From assembly GCF_035506375.1 (NCBI RefSeq), contig NZ_DATJPM010000038.1, forward strand, positions 16,884 to 80,883: a stretch of DNA of 64,000 nt. The letters run 5' to 3'. Source of the stretch: Methanocella sp. (lineage in GTDB: Archaea; Halobacteriota; Methanocellia; Methanocellales; Methanocellaceae). The notes beneath the pieces were generated by a model that was not told where the DNA came from, made no database searches, and saw nothing but the letters and a program-made list of their open reading frames with translations. Below, piece after piece: positions 1 through 8,817 of the stretch; the first letter of the stretch is position 1; each line of letters opens with the position of its first letter. The position numbers were made by a program, and so were the translations under genes.

Positions 1-492
1 GTCCCTTAAGCCCTGGGCATCGCCTAAGAACGATTTCAGTTCCTGGTTCTGCTCGAGCTGTTCCTTCTTCTTCTTGAACTCTTCCTTCAGCTCGCTGATC
101 TTATCGACGAGGGCGCGCTCCTTCTCGGTGGTGAGCACTTCGGTCTGCTGCTTGAACTCGAGGTGGTCGATCTCTTTGCGTAATTCGTTGAGCGACCGGC
201 CGCTGCCGATGTTGTCCTTCTTCCTGAGCGAGTCGACCCGGGCGTAGACCTCGTTGGCCTTCTCGTTCAGCTCGTTGCGCTTCTCCTTATTCTCGCTGAC
301 CTGGTTGTTAAACTCGTCTCTCTTGGTGCGATACTCTTGAGCCTTGTCAATAAGCTCTTTAGTCTGCTTATTTAACTCATCCCTCCTCTTCGAGAATGCG
401 CTGGCCTTGGAGTTCCACTCGTTGCGGTTTTTCTTGAACTCCTCCGCGTCTTTAAGATAGTTTTGTTTCTTGTCTTGCAGTTCTTTTAGCAT
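1..492 (-). CDS. Coiled-coil protein, 3' end outside the window
   Basis: An open frame of 164 codons starts at an ATG (492-490) preceded by a GGAGG ribosome site at about 10 nt and runs off the left edge. The product is almost entirely Lys/Glu/Gln/Asn with heptad-like spacing, so it should form a long coiled coil; no signal peptide or membrane segment is visible. Its start overlaps the end of the SerB-like gene by 41 nt, implying co-translation with serB and glyA. Uncharacterised coiled-coil proteins next to archaeal phosphoserine phosphatases are a recurring arrangement, but no activity can be assigned from sequence. Confidence 0.75.
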   Translation of the reverse strand, partial: MLKELQDKKQNYLKDAEEFKKNRNEWNSKASAFSKRRDELNKQTKELIDKAQEYRTKRDEFNNQVSENKEKRNELNEKANEVYARVDSLRKKDNIGSGRSLNELRKEIDHLEFKQQTEVLTTEKERALVDKISELKEEFKKKKEQLEQNQELKSFLGDAQGLRD

Positions 493-1156
493 GTCGAATG
501 TATTCCTCCTTTATAATAGGAATCAACGATTCCATGTTTTTGCCGTCCACGACCACATCCGCCGCACTCCGGACAACGGGCTTCGCGTTGAAGGCGATGA
601 AGGTGCCCACAACGCCCTTCCAGCACAGGTCGTTCGACCCGTCGCCCACGGCAATGCACTCGCGGGGGCTGATATTGTATTTATTGCAGATTTCTTCGAG
701 AACCTCCTTCTTTGAGCTCTGCCTCGTCAGCGGTCCCCTGACATCTCCGGTGAGCGCACCATCATCGACGACGAGCTCGTTCGCGTAGTATGCATCCATG
801 TGCAACTGCTCCGCCACCCGCCTCGCGATAATGGTAAATCCACCTGATATCAAAACCGTACGAAAACCTAAAGACTTCAGTTCCTTCATCAACTTTTCGG
901 CGCCGGGCATGAGCGGGACGTTCCCCGCCACTTCCAGGGCCTTCTGCGTGGGAAGGCCCCGTAGGAGTTTAACTCGCTCTTTGAGGGCGCACTCGAAGTC
1001 GAGTTCGCCGTTCATCGCGCGCGCCGTGACGCAGGCGACGTAGTCGCCAACGCCCCTGGCCCGGGCCAGCTCGATGATGCCCTCGGCGTCTATGACCGTC
1101 GAGTCCATGTCAAAAAATATGACCGGCTTCGCTCCATCACCTGAGTATAAACTCAT
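452..1156 (-). CDS. serB: Phosphoserine phosphatase SerB-like HAD phosphatase
   Basis: HAD-family hydrolase of 234 residues that would dephosphorylate phosphoserine, the last step of serine synthesis. Motif I (DMDST, nucleophile Asp16 and acid/base Asp18) lies at the N-terminus, motif II (ISGG) near the middle and motif IV (GDGSNDL) near residue 175, all typical of SerB. The start chosen is the ATG at 1156; three earlier start codons (TTG, ATG, ATG) lie in frame upstream, inside the end of glyA. The gene overlaps glyA by 20 nt and the coiled-coil gene by 41 nt, so serine is made and passed to the C1 pool by one transcript. The C-terminus is basic. A related HAD phosphatase specificity cannot be excluded. 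Confidence 0.85.
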   Translation of the reverse strand: MSLYSGDGAKPVIFFDMDSTVIDAEGIIELARARGVGDYVACVTARAMNGELDFECALKERVKLLRGLPTQKALEVAGNVPLMPGAEKLMKELKSLGFRTVLISGGFTIIARRVAEQLHMDAYYANELVVDDGALTGDVRGPLTRQSSKKEVLEEICNKYNISPRECIAVGDGSNDLCWKGVVGTFIAFNAKPVVRSAADVVVDGKNMESLIPIIKEEYIRHAKRTARQETKLS

Positions 1157-2450
1157 AGGCACCATCGCCATCAAAACAGTACTGCACTGTTTGATACTGA
1201 GACTTTAAGAGTATCACATCCTTTTTAACCTTTTCGGGTTCTTCTTTGTCTACTGCCACTCTCTTCAGCAGTCGGGCGACTTCCTTCATCTCGGGCTCCT
1301 TCATGCCCAGCCTCGTCAATTCCTGCGTGCCCAGGCGTATGCCGGACGGGTCATCCGTGCCGTTCACGTTGTCCCAGGGGAACAGGTTCTTGTTGGCAAT
1401 GATGTTGGCCTTCTCCAGCTTTTTAGCGACCGTCTCCCCGCCGCCGATCTTAGAGGCGTCCACGGCCACCTGGTGGGACTTCGTGTAGCCCAGGTCCTTG
1501 CACAGGACGGCGAACCCCATCTCATCCATGTATGCCGCAAGGGCCTGCGCGTTCTTAACAGTCTGCCGGGCGTAGGCCCGGCCGAACTGCTTCATCTCGG
1601 CCAGCGCCACGGCCAGGCCGGCCTTGTGGTGCAAGTGGAAGTTCGACACGGTGCCCGGGAACACGGCCTCGTCGATGTCCTTCGCCCATTTCTCATTGCA
1701 GAGGATGATGCCGCCCTGGGGGCCGGGGAATGTCTTGTGGGTGCTTGCCGTGACCACGTCCGCCCCCTCCTTCAGCGGGTCCTGGAACTCGCCTCCCGCG
1801 ATGAGCCCGGCCACGTGCGCCGCGTCGTAGACGATGGACGCCCCGACCTCGTCGCAGGCCTCCCGGGCTTCCGCAACGGGGTGCGGGAATAAAAATAAAC
1901 TCGCCCCGAACATGACCACCTTCGGCTTCAGGCGTTTTATTTCACGGACCATGGCCTCCGCGTCGATGTTCATCTTACTGTTATCGTAGGGATGAGTATA
2001 AATCTTAAGGCCCCTTATGCCGGCCGCCGAGTACTTCGCGTGGCTGATGTGGCCGCCGCTCGGCACCGCCAGCGCCAGCAGCTTATCGCCCGGCTGGGCC
2101 ATCGCGAAGAACGCGGCGATGTTACAGTTCACGCCCGAGATGGGCTGCACGTTCACGTGCGGGGCGTGGAAAACCTCTTTCGCCAGCTCAATCGCCTTAG
2201 CCTCGATGACGTCCACGAACCCGCAGCCCTGGTAGAACCGGTGGCCGACCTGGCCCTCTGCATACCGGTGGCCCAGGTCCGAGGACAGTATCTGCCTGAC
2301 CATGGGGCTGGTAACGTTCTCGCTGGCGATCATCGGCAGAGAGTACTTGAAAAGTTCCTGGCTGCCCATTACGGCGTCGACAACGCATTGGACGTCTGAG
2401 TTCATCTTTTTCGTCTTTAAAAGGGGGTTCTTGACAACATCCGGGCTCAA
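1137..2450 (-). CDS. glyA: Serine hydroxymethyltransferase
   Basis: PLP-dependent fold-type I enzyme of 437 residues interconverting serine and glycine with transfer of a C1 unit to tetrahydromethanopterin or tetrahydrofolate. The PLP lysine lies in [12 protein letters not shown] (Lys239), preceded by the cofactor Asp of YDAAHVAGL. The start is a TTG at 2450 with a GGAGG site 7 nt upstream; the next in-frame ATG, at 2405, lacks one. The protein is slightly longer than bacterial GlyA because of a C-terminal tail of about 40 residues after VARLLKRV. It is the first gene of a glyA-serB-coiled-coil operon. Confidence 0.95.
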   Translation of the reverse strand: MSPDVVKNPLLKTKKMNSDVQCVVDAVMGSQELFKYSLPMIASENVTSPMVRQILSSDLGHRYAEGQVGHRFYQGCGFVDVIEAKAIELAKEVFHAPHVNVQPISGVNCNIAAFFAMAQPGDKLLALAVPSGGHISHAKYSAAGIRGLKIYTHPYDNSKMNIDAEAMVREIKRLKPKVVMFGASLFLFPHPVAEAREACDEVGASIVYDAAHVAGLIAGGEFQDPLKEGADVVTASTHKTFPGPQGGIILCNEKWAKDIDEAVFPGTVSNFHLHHKAGLAVALAEMKQFGRAYARQTVKNAQALAAYMDEMGFAVLCKDLGYTKSHQVAVDASKIGGGETVAKKLEKANIIANKNLFPWDNVNGTDDPSGIRLGTQELTRLGMKEPEMKEVARLLKRVAVDKEEPEKVKKDVILLKSQYQTVQYCFDGDGAYEFILR

Positions 2451-2559
2451 CGCGAATCCTCCCGTTTTACATGTGCTAGTATGCTAACTGATATCAAGGA
2501 TAAAAACGTTTGGGTACACCGTCTTATTGAACCCGGTGTATGTCTCGCCTGTCAGGCGT

Positions 2560-3321
2560 TTAAAAGGCCCGGACGATGTCCCTGCGGGTGACCAGCCCCA
2601 GGAGATGGCCGTGCCCGTCCACGACGGGGAGGGCGCCTATATCGTTGTCCACCATTAGCTTCGCGGCCTCTTTTATTGCGATCTCCGGCTTCGCCGTGAT
2701 CACGTTCGTCCGCATGATGTCCATGGCGATGAGCAGCTCCACATTGTTGTCCTGGCGGCTCTGAGGCGAGTGTTTTTTTATGGAGCGCATGGCGTTCGCC
2801 ACGTCTGTCTCGGAGACTATGCCCACCAGTGCCGTGCCGTCCAATATCGGCACCCGGCTCACGCCTTTCTCTATCATTAATTTCCTTATGTAGGCAACCC
2901 GGGCGTCGGGCGGGGCAACGACTGCCGGCCGCATGATGGACCCGACGGTGCCGTTGGGCGAATAGTGGCTCAGGATGTCCTTCGTCGTGACCTGGCCCAG
3001 CACCCCTCCGTCATCGACGATAACGCAGCCCACTTCCTTAAGGGCGTCCAGCGCCCTGTCCACGTCGTCCTCGGGCCCCAGAAGAGCATAGTCGTTGCTC
3101 ATGGCGTCCGCCACGTGGAAGAGCGTGGGCGGGTGATTGTACTTCCGCCGGGAGCCGAGCTCGCCGCAAATGCTGCGAAGCGTTATGATGCCCTGCACGC
3201 CGTCCCTGTTCTTGACGACGAGCCGGCGGCTGTGGTGCTTATTCATGAGGTCGAGGGCCTCCGATACACGGTCCGACTTGTCTACGATGTACGCCTTCGA
3301 CATGATCTCCTTTACCTTCAT
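2560..3321 (-). CDS. CBS-domain protein, four CBS motifs (last gene of the CBS operon)
   Basis: Protein of 253 residues built of two CBS pairs (Bateman modules): repeats begin near KVKEIMSKAYIV, VADAMSNDYALL, VGSIMRPAVVAP and AMDIMRTNVITA. CBS pairs bind adenine nucleotides or SAM and act as energy sensors; no catalytic domain is attached. The ATG at 3321 overlaps the upstream stop (ATGA) and has GGAGG 6 nt before it, so it is translationally coupled. It is the last of five CBS genes on one strand with gaps below 10 nt. The ligand and partner are unknown. Confidence 0.85.
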   Translation of the reverse strand: MKVKEIMSKAYIVDKSDRVSEALDLMNKHHSRRLVVKNRDGVQGIITLRSICGELGSRRKYNHPPTLFHVADAMSNDYALLGPEDDVDRALDALKEVGCVIVDDGGVLGQVTTKDILSHYSPNGTVGSIMRPAVVAPPDARVAYIRKLMIEKGVSRVPILDGTALVGIVSETDVANAMRSIKKHSPQSRQDNNVELLIAMDIMRTNVITAKPEIAIKEAAKLMVDNDIGALPVVDGHGHLLGLVTRRDIVRAF

Positions 3322-4163
3322 TCCGGGGCCTCCGAAAGCCACTTTAAGACGTTCTCCACGCTGAACTCCCCTAAAAGCTCCGAGTCGATGACGGGAAGCA
3401 TATCGTAATTGTGCTCGAGCATGAGCCTGGCGGCATCCATCGCCTTCGTGCTCCGGTTGACGGACACGAGCGGCGTGCTCATGACGTCCTCGGCGACCAG
3501 CATCGCCTCCCGGACGCCCCGGAGCATCTTAGGCCCGCCCTGCACGGCCCGGTGGGACTCTTTGATGGGCTTCCTGTCCCGGAAGTCCGGTGTGACGAGC
3601 CCGAGGTCGTCCAGCGTGACCATGCCCACGTAGCCCGCCTCGGGCCCTCCGTCCCGAACGATGGCCCGGTCCACGCCGTTCTCGGCCATGATATCAATGA
3701 CGCTGTTGACCGTATGGTGCCTGCTGACGGTGACCGCCTTCTCCGACATCATATCCCCGACCCGCAGAGGGCATTCCAGCAGCGTGAAGTACTTCACCAT
3801 GTCGTGCTTGGTCACGATGCCCAGGATGTCGTTATCGTACACGACCAGGCCCGAGATGTTGTGGCACAGCATGGCCGAGGCGACATCCTGTATCTGCGTG
3901 TCGGGCTTTACGGTGAATACGTCTCGCGTCGCCACCAGCTCGACCGGTATCTGGTCGATGGGCCTGCGCCGCCACTGGGGCTCCGCCTGGCTGAGCCGGG
4001 AGCCGATATCCTTCCGGGTGACGATGCCTTTTAGCGCGCTGCCGTCCGCGACCACCAGGCGGGAGACGCCATACCTCAGCATGAGGTTCCTCGCCCGGGC
4101 CACGTTATCCTTCGGGCCGACGGCGTAGACGGGCGCCGTCATGATCTCGCCCACCTCGGTCAC
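3318..4163 (-). CDS. CBS-domain protein, four CBS motifs
   Basis: Protein of 281 residues with four CBS repeats (starting at VGEIMTAPVYAV, RDVFTVKP, VGDMMSEKAVTV and AEDVMSTPLVSV). The start is a GTG at 4163 that overlaps the TGA of the upstream gene (GTGA) behind a GGGAGG site; a longer open frame reaches 4265 but lies inside the neighbour. The segment between repeats three and four carries a basic stretch (DRKPIKESHR) not seen in the other copies. Soluble, no catalytic domain. It probably forms homo- or hetero-oligomers with the other CBS proteins of this operon; this is inference. Confidence 0.85.
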   Translation of the reverse strand: MTEVGEIMTAPVYAVGPKDNVARARNLMLRYGVSRLVVADGSALKGIVTRKDIGSRLSQAEPQWRRRPIDQIPVELVATRDVFTVKPDTQIQDVASAMLCHNISGLVVYDNDILGIVTKHDMVKYFTLLECPLRVGDMMSEKAVTVSRHHTVNSVIDIMAENGVDRAIVRDGGPEAGYVGMVTLDDLGLVTPDFRDRKPIKESHRAVQGGPKMLRGVREAMLVAEDVMSTPLVSVNRSTKAMDAARLMLEHNYDMLPVIDSELLGEFSVENVLKWLSEAPE

Positions 4164-5134
4164 GCCCTTCCTCCCTTCATCGACATGAGAATATCCCGTT
4201 CCGTGATGATGCCGATAAGGCGCTGGTTTTCTATTACCGGCAGCGAGCCGATCCTGTTCTGGCACATGATGCGCGACGTCTCGCTCAGGTCCTGCAACGG
4301 CCCCACGGTGATGATGTCGCTCTTCATGATGCCGCTGATGGGGGCGGAGAAGGCCTCTTTGACGTTCCCCGTGACCAGCTTCCGGAAAGCCTCGCCATTA
4401 CCGAGATAGCGCATGATGTCCGTGGCCGTGATGATGCCGCAGACGTAGCTGTTGGCCACCACGGGCAGCCGCCGGAAGCCGCTCTCGATCATGGTCCTTG
4501 CCGCCGTCTCGATGGGCATGTCCGGGGGAGCCGTCGTGACGCGCCGGCTCATGATATCGTCCACCTTTTTCCCGGAAACCGAGTCTCCCATCAGGCGGAC
4601 GATGTCCCTCTCGGTGATGATCCCCACGATGATGCCTCCAGGGTCGATGACCGGCACTCCCCCCACGGAGCGGCCGATCATGACCTTGACGGCGTCCTCC
4701 AGCGAGGCGTCGTCCTTCACCGTGGCCACGTCGCTCTCCATGATCTCCGTGATGGGGCCATTGATGGCCATTATCATGTTGCCATCGTAGGACCGGTCGA
4801 TGATGCGGCGCTTATCGCCGCATAAAAAGTCGATGATGTCGATGACCGTACAGATGCCCTTCAGCCGCTTCGTGCCCGCGTCGGCGACCGGCACCCGGCG
4901 GTAGCCATACCCTACCATGGTGCGGGCCGCGCCCATGATGGTCGTCGTGGGCGGCACCGTAACCACGTCCTTTTTCGCGACGGCCATGATGCCGCTTTCG
5001 TGCTGCGACTGGCGCTGCTTAAAATTCAGGTCCCTGGTCACCTGGCTTTCGCGGAGGTCGTGCTCGAACTTGCCGGTGTTGACCTTCCGCTCCCGCCGCT
5101 GGCCGCCGAACTCCCTGGTGCCCTCCCGGCTCAT
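4160..5134 (-). CDS. CBS-domain protein, four CBS motifs with basic N-terminal tail
   Basis: Protein of 324 residues. A charged N-terminal tail of about 45 residues (many Arg, Lys, Gln, His) precedes four CBS repeats starting at SGIMAVAKKDVV, ITEIMESDVATV, VDDIMSRRVTTA and ISGIMKSDIITV. The repeats contain the usual GI(I/C)T-[ED]-RD nucleotide contacts (for example IGIITERDIL at the end). The start ATG overlaps the previous stop (ATGA, 5131-5134). Third gene of the five-gene unit. The tail could bind nucleic acid or a partner, but this is a guess from composition only. Confidence 0.85.
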   Translation of the reverse strand: MSREGTREFGGQRRERKVNTGKFEHDLRESQVTRDLNFKQRQSQHESGIMAVAKKDVVTVPPTTTIMGAARTMVGYGYRRVPVADAGTKRLKGICTVIDIIDFLCGDKRRIIDRSYDGNMIMAINGPITEIMESDVATVKDDASLEDAVKVMIGRSVGGVPVIDPGGIIVGIITERDIVRLMGDSVSGKKVDDIMSRRVTTAPPDMPIETAARTMIESGFRRLPVVANSYVCGIITATDIMRYLGNGEAFRKLVTGNVKEAFSAPISGIMKSDIITVGPLQDLSETSRIMCQNRIGSLPVIENQRLIGIITERDILMSMKGGRA

Positions 5135-5916
5135 TTTGCGGTCACTCCCTGGAGGGCCCTGCAGGCCCGGATCACGTCATACCTGTCGATGATCCCGACC
5201 AGCTTATTGTCCTTAACGACCGGTACTCTTCCTATGTTTCTTTCCATGAAGATCTTCGCCGCCTTACTCATCGGATCGCCCTCTTCAACGGTGATGGCCG
5301 GCGTAGACATGATATATTGCACGCTGGAGGGCGACCGGCCGGTGTCGCTCTCCCGGCCGATGCGCACGTAGCCCCGCTTCATGATATCTTCCCGTGTGAC
5401 CATCCCGAGGACTTCCTCCCGCTGGCTAACGACGGGCAGGCCCGTCAGGCCATAATGGATCATGTTGAGCCAGACCCGCGAAATGTTATCCCCGGGCTCG
5501 CAAACGACGACCCGGCGGGTCATATAATCGCTCACAGGGCCATCCTCCAGGCCAAGCTCCGGGAGCCCCTTAAAAATGTCCTTAATGCTCAGGAGCCCCA
5601 CCAGCCTGGAGCCGCTGTCGACCACGGGTACCCGGCCCTCGTCAGTGCGAATGATGATGAACGCCGCCTTTTTTACAGGAGTATCCGGCGTCAGCCGGGG
5701 CACGCCCTGCCGGACGTAGCCGTTCACGGTCACGTCGGAGCGGGTGGACGTCACGTTGATGATGTCCTGCAGCGTGATCATGCCCGCCACCTTGCCGTCC
5801 TGCACCACGGGCAGGCTGTCATAGTTGTAGTCCCGCATGATCTCCCGTGCGTGCGTGACGAACTCGTTGATACCGACGAACTGGGGGTTCGTCGCCATGA
5901 TATCGCTTACTTTCAT
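5131..5916 (-). CDS. CBS-domain protein, four CBS motifs
   Basis: Protein of 261 residues with four CBS repeats (starting at VSDIMATNPQFV, VRQGVPRLTPDT, VSDYMTRRVVVC and VQYIMSTPAITV). The ATG at 5916 follows the upstream stop by 8 nt and has a GGTGGCAGG ribosome site; a longer open frame runs to 6066 but would lie inside the neighbour and adds no recognisable sequence. Repeats carry GMITLQDII and GMVTREDIM type nucleotide-binding turns. Member of the five-gene CBS unit; ligand unknown. Confidence 0.85.
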   Translation of the reverse strand: MKVSDIMATNPQFVGINEFVTHAREIMRDYNYDSLPVVQDGKVAGMITLQDIINVTSTRSDVTVNGYVRQGVPRLTPDTPVKKAAFIIIRTDEGRVPVVDSGSRLVGLLSIKDIFKGLPELGLEDGPVSDYMTRRVVVCEPGDNISRVWLNMIHYGLTGLPVVSQREEVLGMVTREDIMKRGYVRIGRESDTGRSPSSVQYIMSTPAITVEEGDPMSKAAKIFMERNIGRVPVVKDNKLVGIIDRYDVIRACRALQGVTAK

Positions 5917-5924
5917 CCTGCCAC

Positions 5925-6542
5925 CTACTGGTATAGCGGGAGCTCTTCCCTGCACCGGCTGCAAACGTACGTGCCGTCGATGTTCTCCAGGGACTCCTGG
6001 AAGCTCTGGCAGACTTCGCATATGCCCTGAATAAACACGCTGGGGCTCTTTTCCTCCTGCTCCCACTCGGGTATTGTCTGCCCCATGTCACCCTCCGGGT
6101 TGTTCTGCCGGATGACATCCCTTAAGATCTCGCTCAGCTCCGAGGATACGGAGAGCAGGTCAGAGTCCGAGACCAGGCCTATCAGCTTTCTGCCCTGGAC
6201 GACCGGGAGCCTTCGGATGTGGCGCCGGGCCATTTCCCTGAGGGCGAGCTCGACGCTCTTCTCCGGCGGAATGGTGATGAGCGGGGTGGACATGATGTCC
6301 TGCGCATTTACCTTCGACGGCTGGGCGTTCTTCGAGATGAGCTTGACGACCAGGTCCCGCTCTGTGACGATGCCTACCGGATGGTTATCCTTGATCACGA
6401 TGATGCAGCCGACGCCGGAATCCGCCATCTTACCCGCCAGCTTATCCGCCGTTTCCGATGCTTCGGCCGTGATGAGCCTGCGCGACATGACGTCGCTCAC
6501 CGATAGGTCTGTCTCCATTTGCATGCCCTCGTGTATTTTCAT
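5925..6542 (-). CDS. CBS-pair protein with C-terminal zinc ribbon (first gene of the CBS operon)
   Basis: Protein of 205 residues with one CBS pair (VSDVMSRRLITA and AQDIMSTPLITI, each followed by a GIVTERDLV or GLVSDSDLL turn), an acidic linker, and a C-terminal zinc ribbon formed by CEVC and CSRC separated by 18 residues. A CBS pair joined to a zinc ribbon suggests a nucleotide-responsive protein- or nucleic-acid-binding factor. It is promoter-proximal, so it may control or scaffold the four plain CBS proteins downstream. The ATG at 6542 is close to the promoter and could be leaderless; an internal ATG at 6518 has a better ribosome site (GAGGG). Confidence 0.85.
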   Translation of the reverse strand: MKIHEGMQMETDLSVSDVMSRRLITAEASETADKLAGKMADSGVGCIIVIKDNHPVGIVTERDLVVKLISKNAQPSKVNAQDIMSTPLITIPPEKSVELALREMARRHIRRLPVVQGRKLIGLVSDSDLLSVSSELSEILRDVIRQNNPEGDMGQTIPEWEQEEKSPSVFIQGICEVCQSFQESLENIDGTYVCSRCREELPLYQ

Positions 6543-6658
6543 GAATTACCATTAATATCTATGTTATATAATCATATTAATATTATCCACATTTTTAAAT
6601 TTGGAGCATATCATTAATATAGTTTTGACGCGTTATCATTGCCTTGTAGGGGAACAGG
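6543..6658. promoter_or_regulatory. Divergent promoter region between CBS operon and GTPase operon
   Basis: The 116-nt gap is AT-rich and holds TATA-like stretches (TTATATAA near 6564, and AT runs to 6600) between two divergent operons. Archaeal TATA elements for both directions probably lie here; no further operator could be recognised. Confidence 0.4.
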
Positions 6659-7294
6659 ATGGCACTATTAGCTGAGCTAAGGGAGAGCTTATCCGGCCTG
6701 TGGGGCCGAGTCTTCCGGCGAAAGGCCTCGCGCATCGGCATCTACGGGCCGCCGAACGCCGGCAAGACCACGCTCGCCAACAAGATATTGATGGACTTCA
6801 CGGGGGAGACCATCGGCGCCGTGTCCAACGTGCCCCACGAGACGCGCCGCGTGCGCCGCCGCGAGGGCGTGACGATCCGGGGCGACGGCTATTCCGTCAC
6901 GCTGGACATCGTGGACACCCCGGGGCTGGCGACGAAGATCGACTTTCACGACTTCATGGCCTTCGGCATGACGGAGGAGGAAGCGAAACGCCGCGCAAAG
7001 GAGGCCACCGAGGGCGTCATCGAGGCCATCAAGTGGATGGACAACCTGGACGGCGTCCTTCTGGTCATGGACTCGACCGAGGACCCGTACACGCAGGTCA
7101 ACGTCACCGTCATCGGCAACATGGAGGCCCGGCGCCTGCCCATGCTCATCGTGGCCAACAAGATGGACCTGCCCGGGGCGTCGTCCGACCGCATCAAGGG
7201 CGCCTTCCCGCAGCACACGGTCGTCCCCATATCGGCGCTGCACGGCAAGAACATTGACCTATTATACGAGACGATAGCCAGCAGGTTCGGATAG
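6659..7294 (+). CDS. Era-like GTPase associated with OapB/OapC
   Basis: Small GTPase of 211 residues. The P-loop GPPNAGKT (residues 30-37), switch II DTPG and base-specificity motif NKMD are all intact, and the order matches the Era/Obg TRAFAC class. There is no KH RNA-binding domain, so it is not bacterial Era. A short amphipathic N-terminal helix (LSGLWGRVFRRKAS) could touch a membrane or partner. It lies 1 nt before a DUF2073/OapB gene and a zinc-ribbon OapC gene; this trio is conserved in euryarchaea and is thought to act in an RNA- or ribosome-linked process, but the function is unproven. Confidence 0.85.
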   Translation: MALLAELRESLSGLWGRVFRRKASRIGIYGPPNAGKTTLANKILMDFTGETIGAVSNVPHETRRVRRREGVTIRGDGYSVTLDIVDTPGLATKIDFHDFMAFGMTEEEAKRRAKEATEGVIEAIKWMDNLDGVLLVMDSTEDPYTQVNVTVIGNMEARRLPMLIVANKMDLPGASSDRIKGAFPQHTVVPISALHGKNIDLLYETIASRFG

Positions 7295-7295
7295 C

Positions 7296-7655
7296 ATGGA
7301 CACACCACAGAATCAGAATATTCAGATCAACATGATCTCGGCCCACAAGCTGCAGGCCATGAGCACGATGGACAAGATCACGCTCATCCTCGACGACGTC
7401 TCCAGCGGGCGGATCGTCATTCTCGAGCAGGGGCTCGACCCCAGGGAGGAAGCCCAGCTCATCGAGCACACGATGCTAAAGATCCGGGACTCCCAGTTCT
7501 ATGGCATCGAGATCCAGAGCTACCCCCGCGATAGCCGGCCTTCGCCCTGGAACATCCTTAAGCGCCCCGACAACCGGGTCACGGTCATCGGGCCGGCGAA
7601 CCGGATGAAGACCCTGAAGAAGGAAAAGGACATCATATCCGCGGTCATTTCCTGA
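7296..7655 (+). CDS. OapB/ArvB family protein (DUF2073)
   Basis: Protein of 119 residues, start 1 nt after the GTPase stop. The sequence (LILDDVSSGRIVILEQGLDP near the middle, then YPRDSRPSPWN) matches the archaeal DUF2073 family. In bacteria the OapB family binds a structured non-coding RNA; in archaea the partner is unknown, and the constant neighbour is the Era-like GTPase seen here. No membrane segment. Assigned by family resemblance and gene order. Confidence 0.8.
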   Translation: MDTPQNQNIQINMISAHKLQAMSTMDKITLILDDVSSGRIVILEQGLDPREEAQLIEHTMLKIRDSQFYGIEIQSYPRDSRPSPWNILKRPDNRVTVIGPANRMKTLKKEKDIISAVIS

Positions 7656-7664
7656 GGAGAGACC

Positions 7665-8117
7665 ATGCCGCACCGTTGCCTGGAATGCAAGAACGTGCTC
7701 CAAAGCGGCGAACTGAATCTCAACACTGGCTGCCCCGTCTGTGGCGGCAAGAAGTTCGAGTACGTGCGCCCCCAGAAGAAAGAGCCTGCAGCGGATCCGC
7801 TCAAGATGACCGTATCCGAGTACGTAGCCTACGCGGACTCGATCGAGCCGAAGCCCGCCGGGAAGCCGAAGCCGGCCCAGGCGAAGCATAAGGAAGCCCC
7901 GAAACACCGGGCTCTCAAGCCCGCCGAGCCTAAGGCCGGGGAAAAGAAGCCGGAGCACCGCATTGAAAGCGTCCGCATCGTCGAAAAGGGCAGCTACGAC
8001 CTTAACCTTCCAATGCTCTTGAACCGGAAGGGGCTGGTCATGTCGAAGGAAGACGGCGTCTATGTCGTCGACCTGCCGTCCGCGCTGAAGGCCGATCCGA
8101 AAAAGAAGAGACGATAG
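7665..8117 (+). CDS. OapC/ArvC family zinc-ribbon protein
   Basis: Protein of 150 residues. An N-terminal zinc ribbon (CLEC, then CPVC 18 residues on) is followed by a Lys/Pro/Ala-rich linker (about residues 62-98) and a C-terminal domain with ESVRIVEKGSYDLNLPMLL, the conserved part of the family. It has a GAGG ribosome site and follows the DUF2073 gene by 9 nt. Third member of the GTPase-OapB-OapC unit. The basic, disordered linker is compatible with RNA binding, which is inference. Confidence 0.8.
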   Translation: MPHRCLECKNVLQSGELNLNTGCPVCGGKKFEYVRPQKKEPAADPLKMTVSEYVAYADSIEPKPAGKPKPAQAKHKEAPKHRALKPAEPKAGEKKPEHRIESVRIVEKGSYDLNLPMLLNRKGLVMSKEDGVYVVDLPSALKADPKKKRR

Positions 8118-8216
8118 TTTTTTATTCTTATATCCGTTGGGCTACTTCATCTGGTATTTCTCGTTATGCCGTGTTCTGACGGCAAAAGCGTTTATCAACC
8201 TGATGTATTCTTAGAT

Positions 8217-8666
8217 TTAAATCTTGGTGAGCGCTGGCATCTTATTTGATATGATGGGCAGCCTGTCTGTATCGGTCACGGTGACGACCCGGCCGTCGGC
8301 GTTGTGCACCTCGATGACAGGTATTTTCACCGTGAAAGCCGTATCCTTATCGTAGGTGTACCATCCGCCCTTATCGGGCGCGGCCACGTTCTTCACGTAT
8401 ACCTTTGCGACGTTATTATTCTGGTCGACGCTCACCAGGGATACGTTCGAGAAATTGGCGAACACGTGCTCGATGCCCGGCTGCAGGATTTTGGCGCCGA
8501 AGATGAGGGAAAAGACGCGGGTAAAGAAGTCGCTCTCGTAGTAGACGGTAAAGTGCAGGTCCGGCCCGCTGGGCTCGACGACCATCTTCGTCACGTGGAT
8601 ATCGCTATCCTGGGCTGTCGCCGCCATTGCCGGAACGGCCAGCGTCCCCAGCATGAGCAGGATCAT
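8217..8666 (-). CDS. Small secreted protein, unknown; start region looks frameshifted
   Basis: Product of 149 residues starting in a hydrophobic stretch (MILLMLGTLAVPAMA) followed by a predicted signal-peptidase site (AMA-AT) and a beta-rich domain with no recognised family. The codons upstream of the ATG encode SRKILSAG in the same frame, exactly the positive region a signal peptide should have, but no start codon lies there. An ATG at 8700 with a GGGGG site is one nucleotide out of phase. Either the short form is real or one base is extra in 8690-8700. The gene stands alone between converging neighbours. Confidence 0.6.
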   Translation of the reverse strand: MILLMLGTLAVPAMAATAQDSDIHVTKMVVEPSGPDLHFTVYYESDFFTRVFSLIFGAKILQPGIEHVFANFSNVSLVSVDQNNNVAKVYVKNVAAPDKGGWYTYDKDTAFTVKIPVIEVHNADGRVVTVTDTDRLPIISNKMPALTKI

Positions 8667-8817
8667 GCCCGCCGACAGTATCTTTCGTGACGTTATTCAT
8701 CGCCCCCGGAGAAATCGTGTATACCTATATTTACACAAGTTATGCCATATGAAATATTAAAACTTACCGGTTACTCTTCTGGAAGTTATTATATAATAAT
8801 ATGCGGGCGCCCCAGGC

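Noticed and set aside
5131..6066. Longer N-terminus of the third CBS protein
   Set aside because: Overlaps the zinc-ribbon gene; the added Arg/Pro-rich sequence has no CBS character and a good ribosome site lies at 5916.
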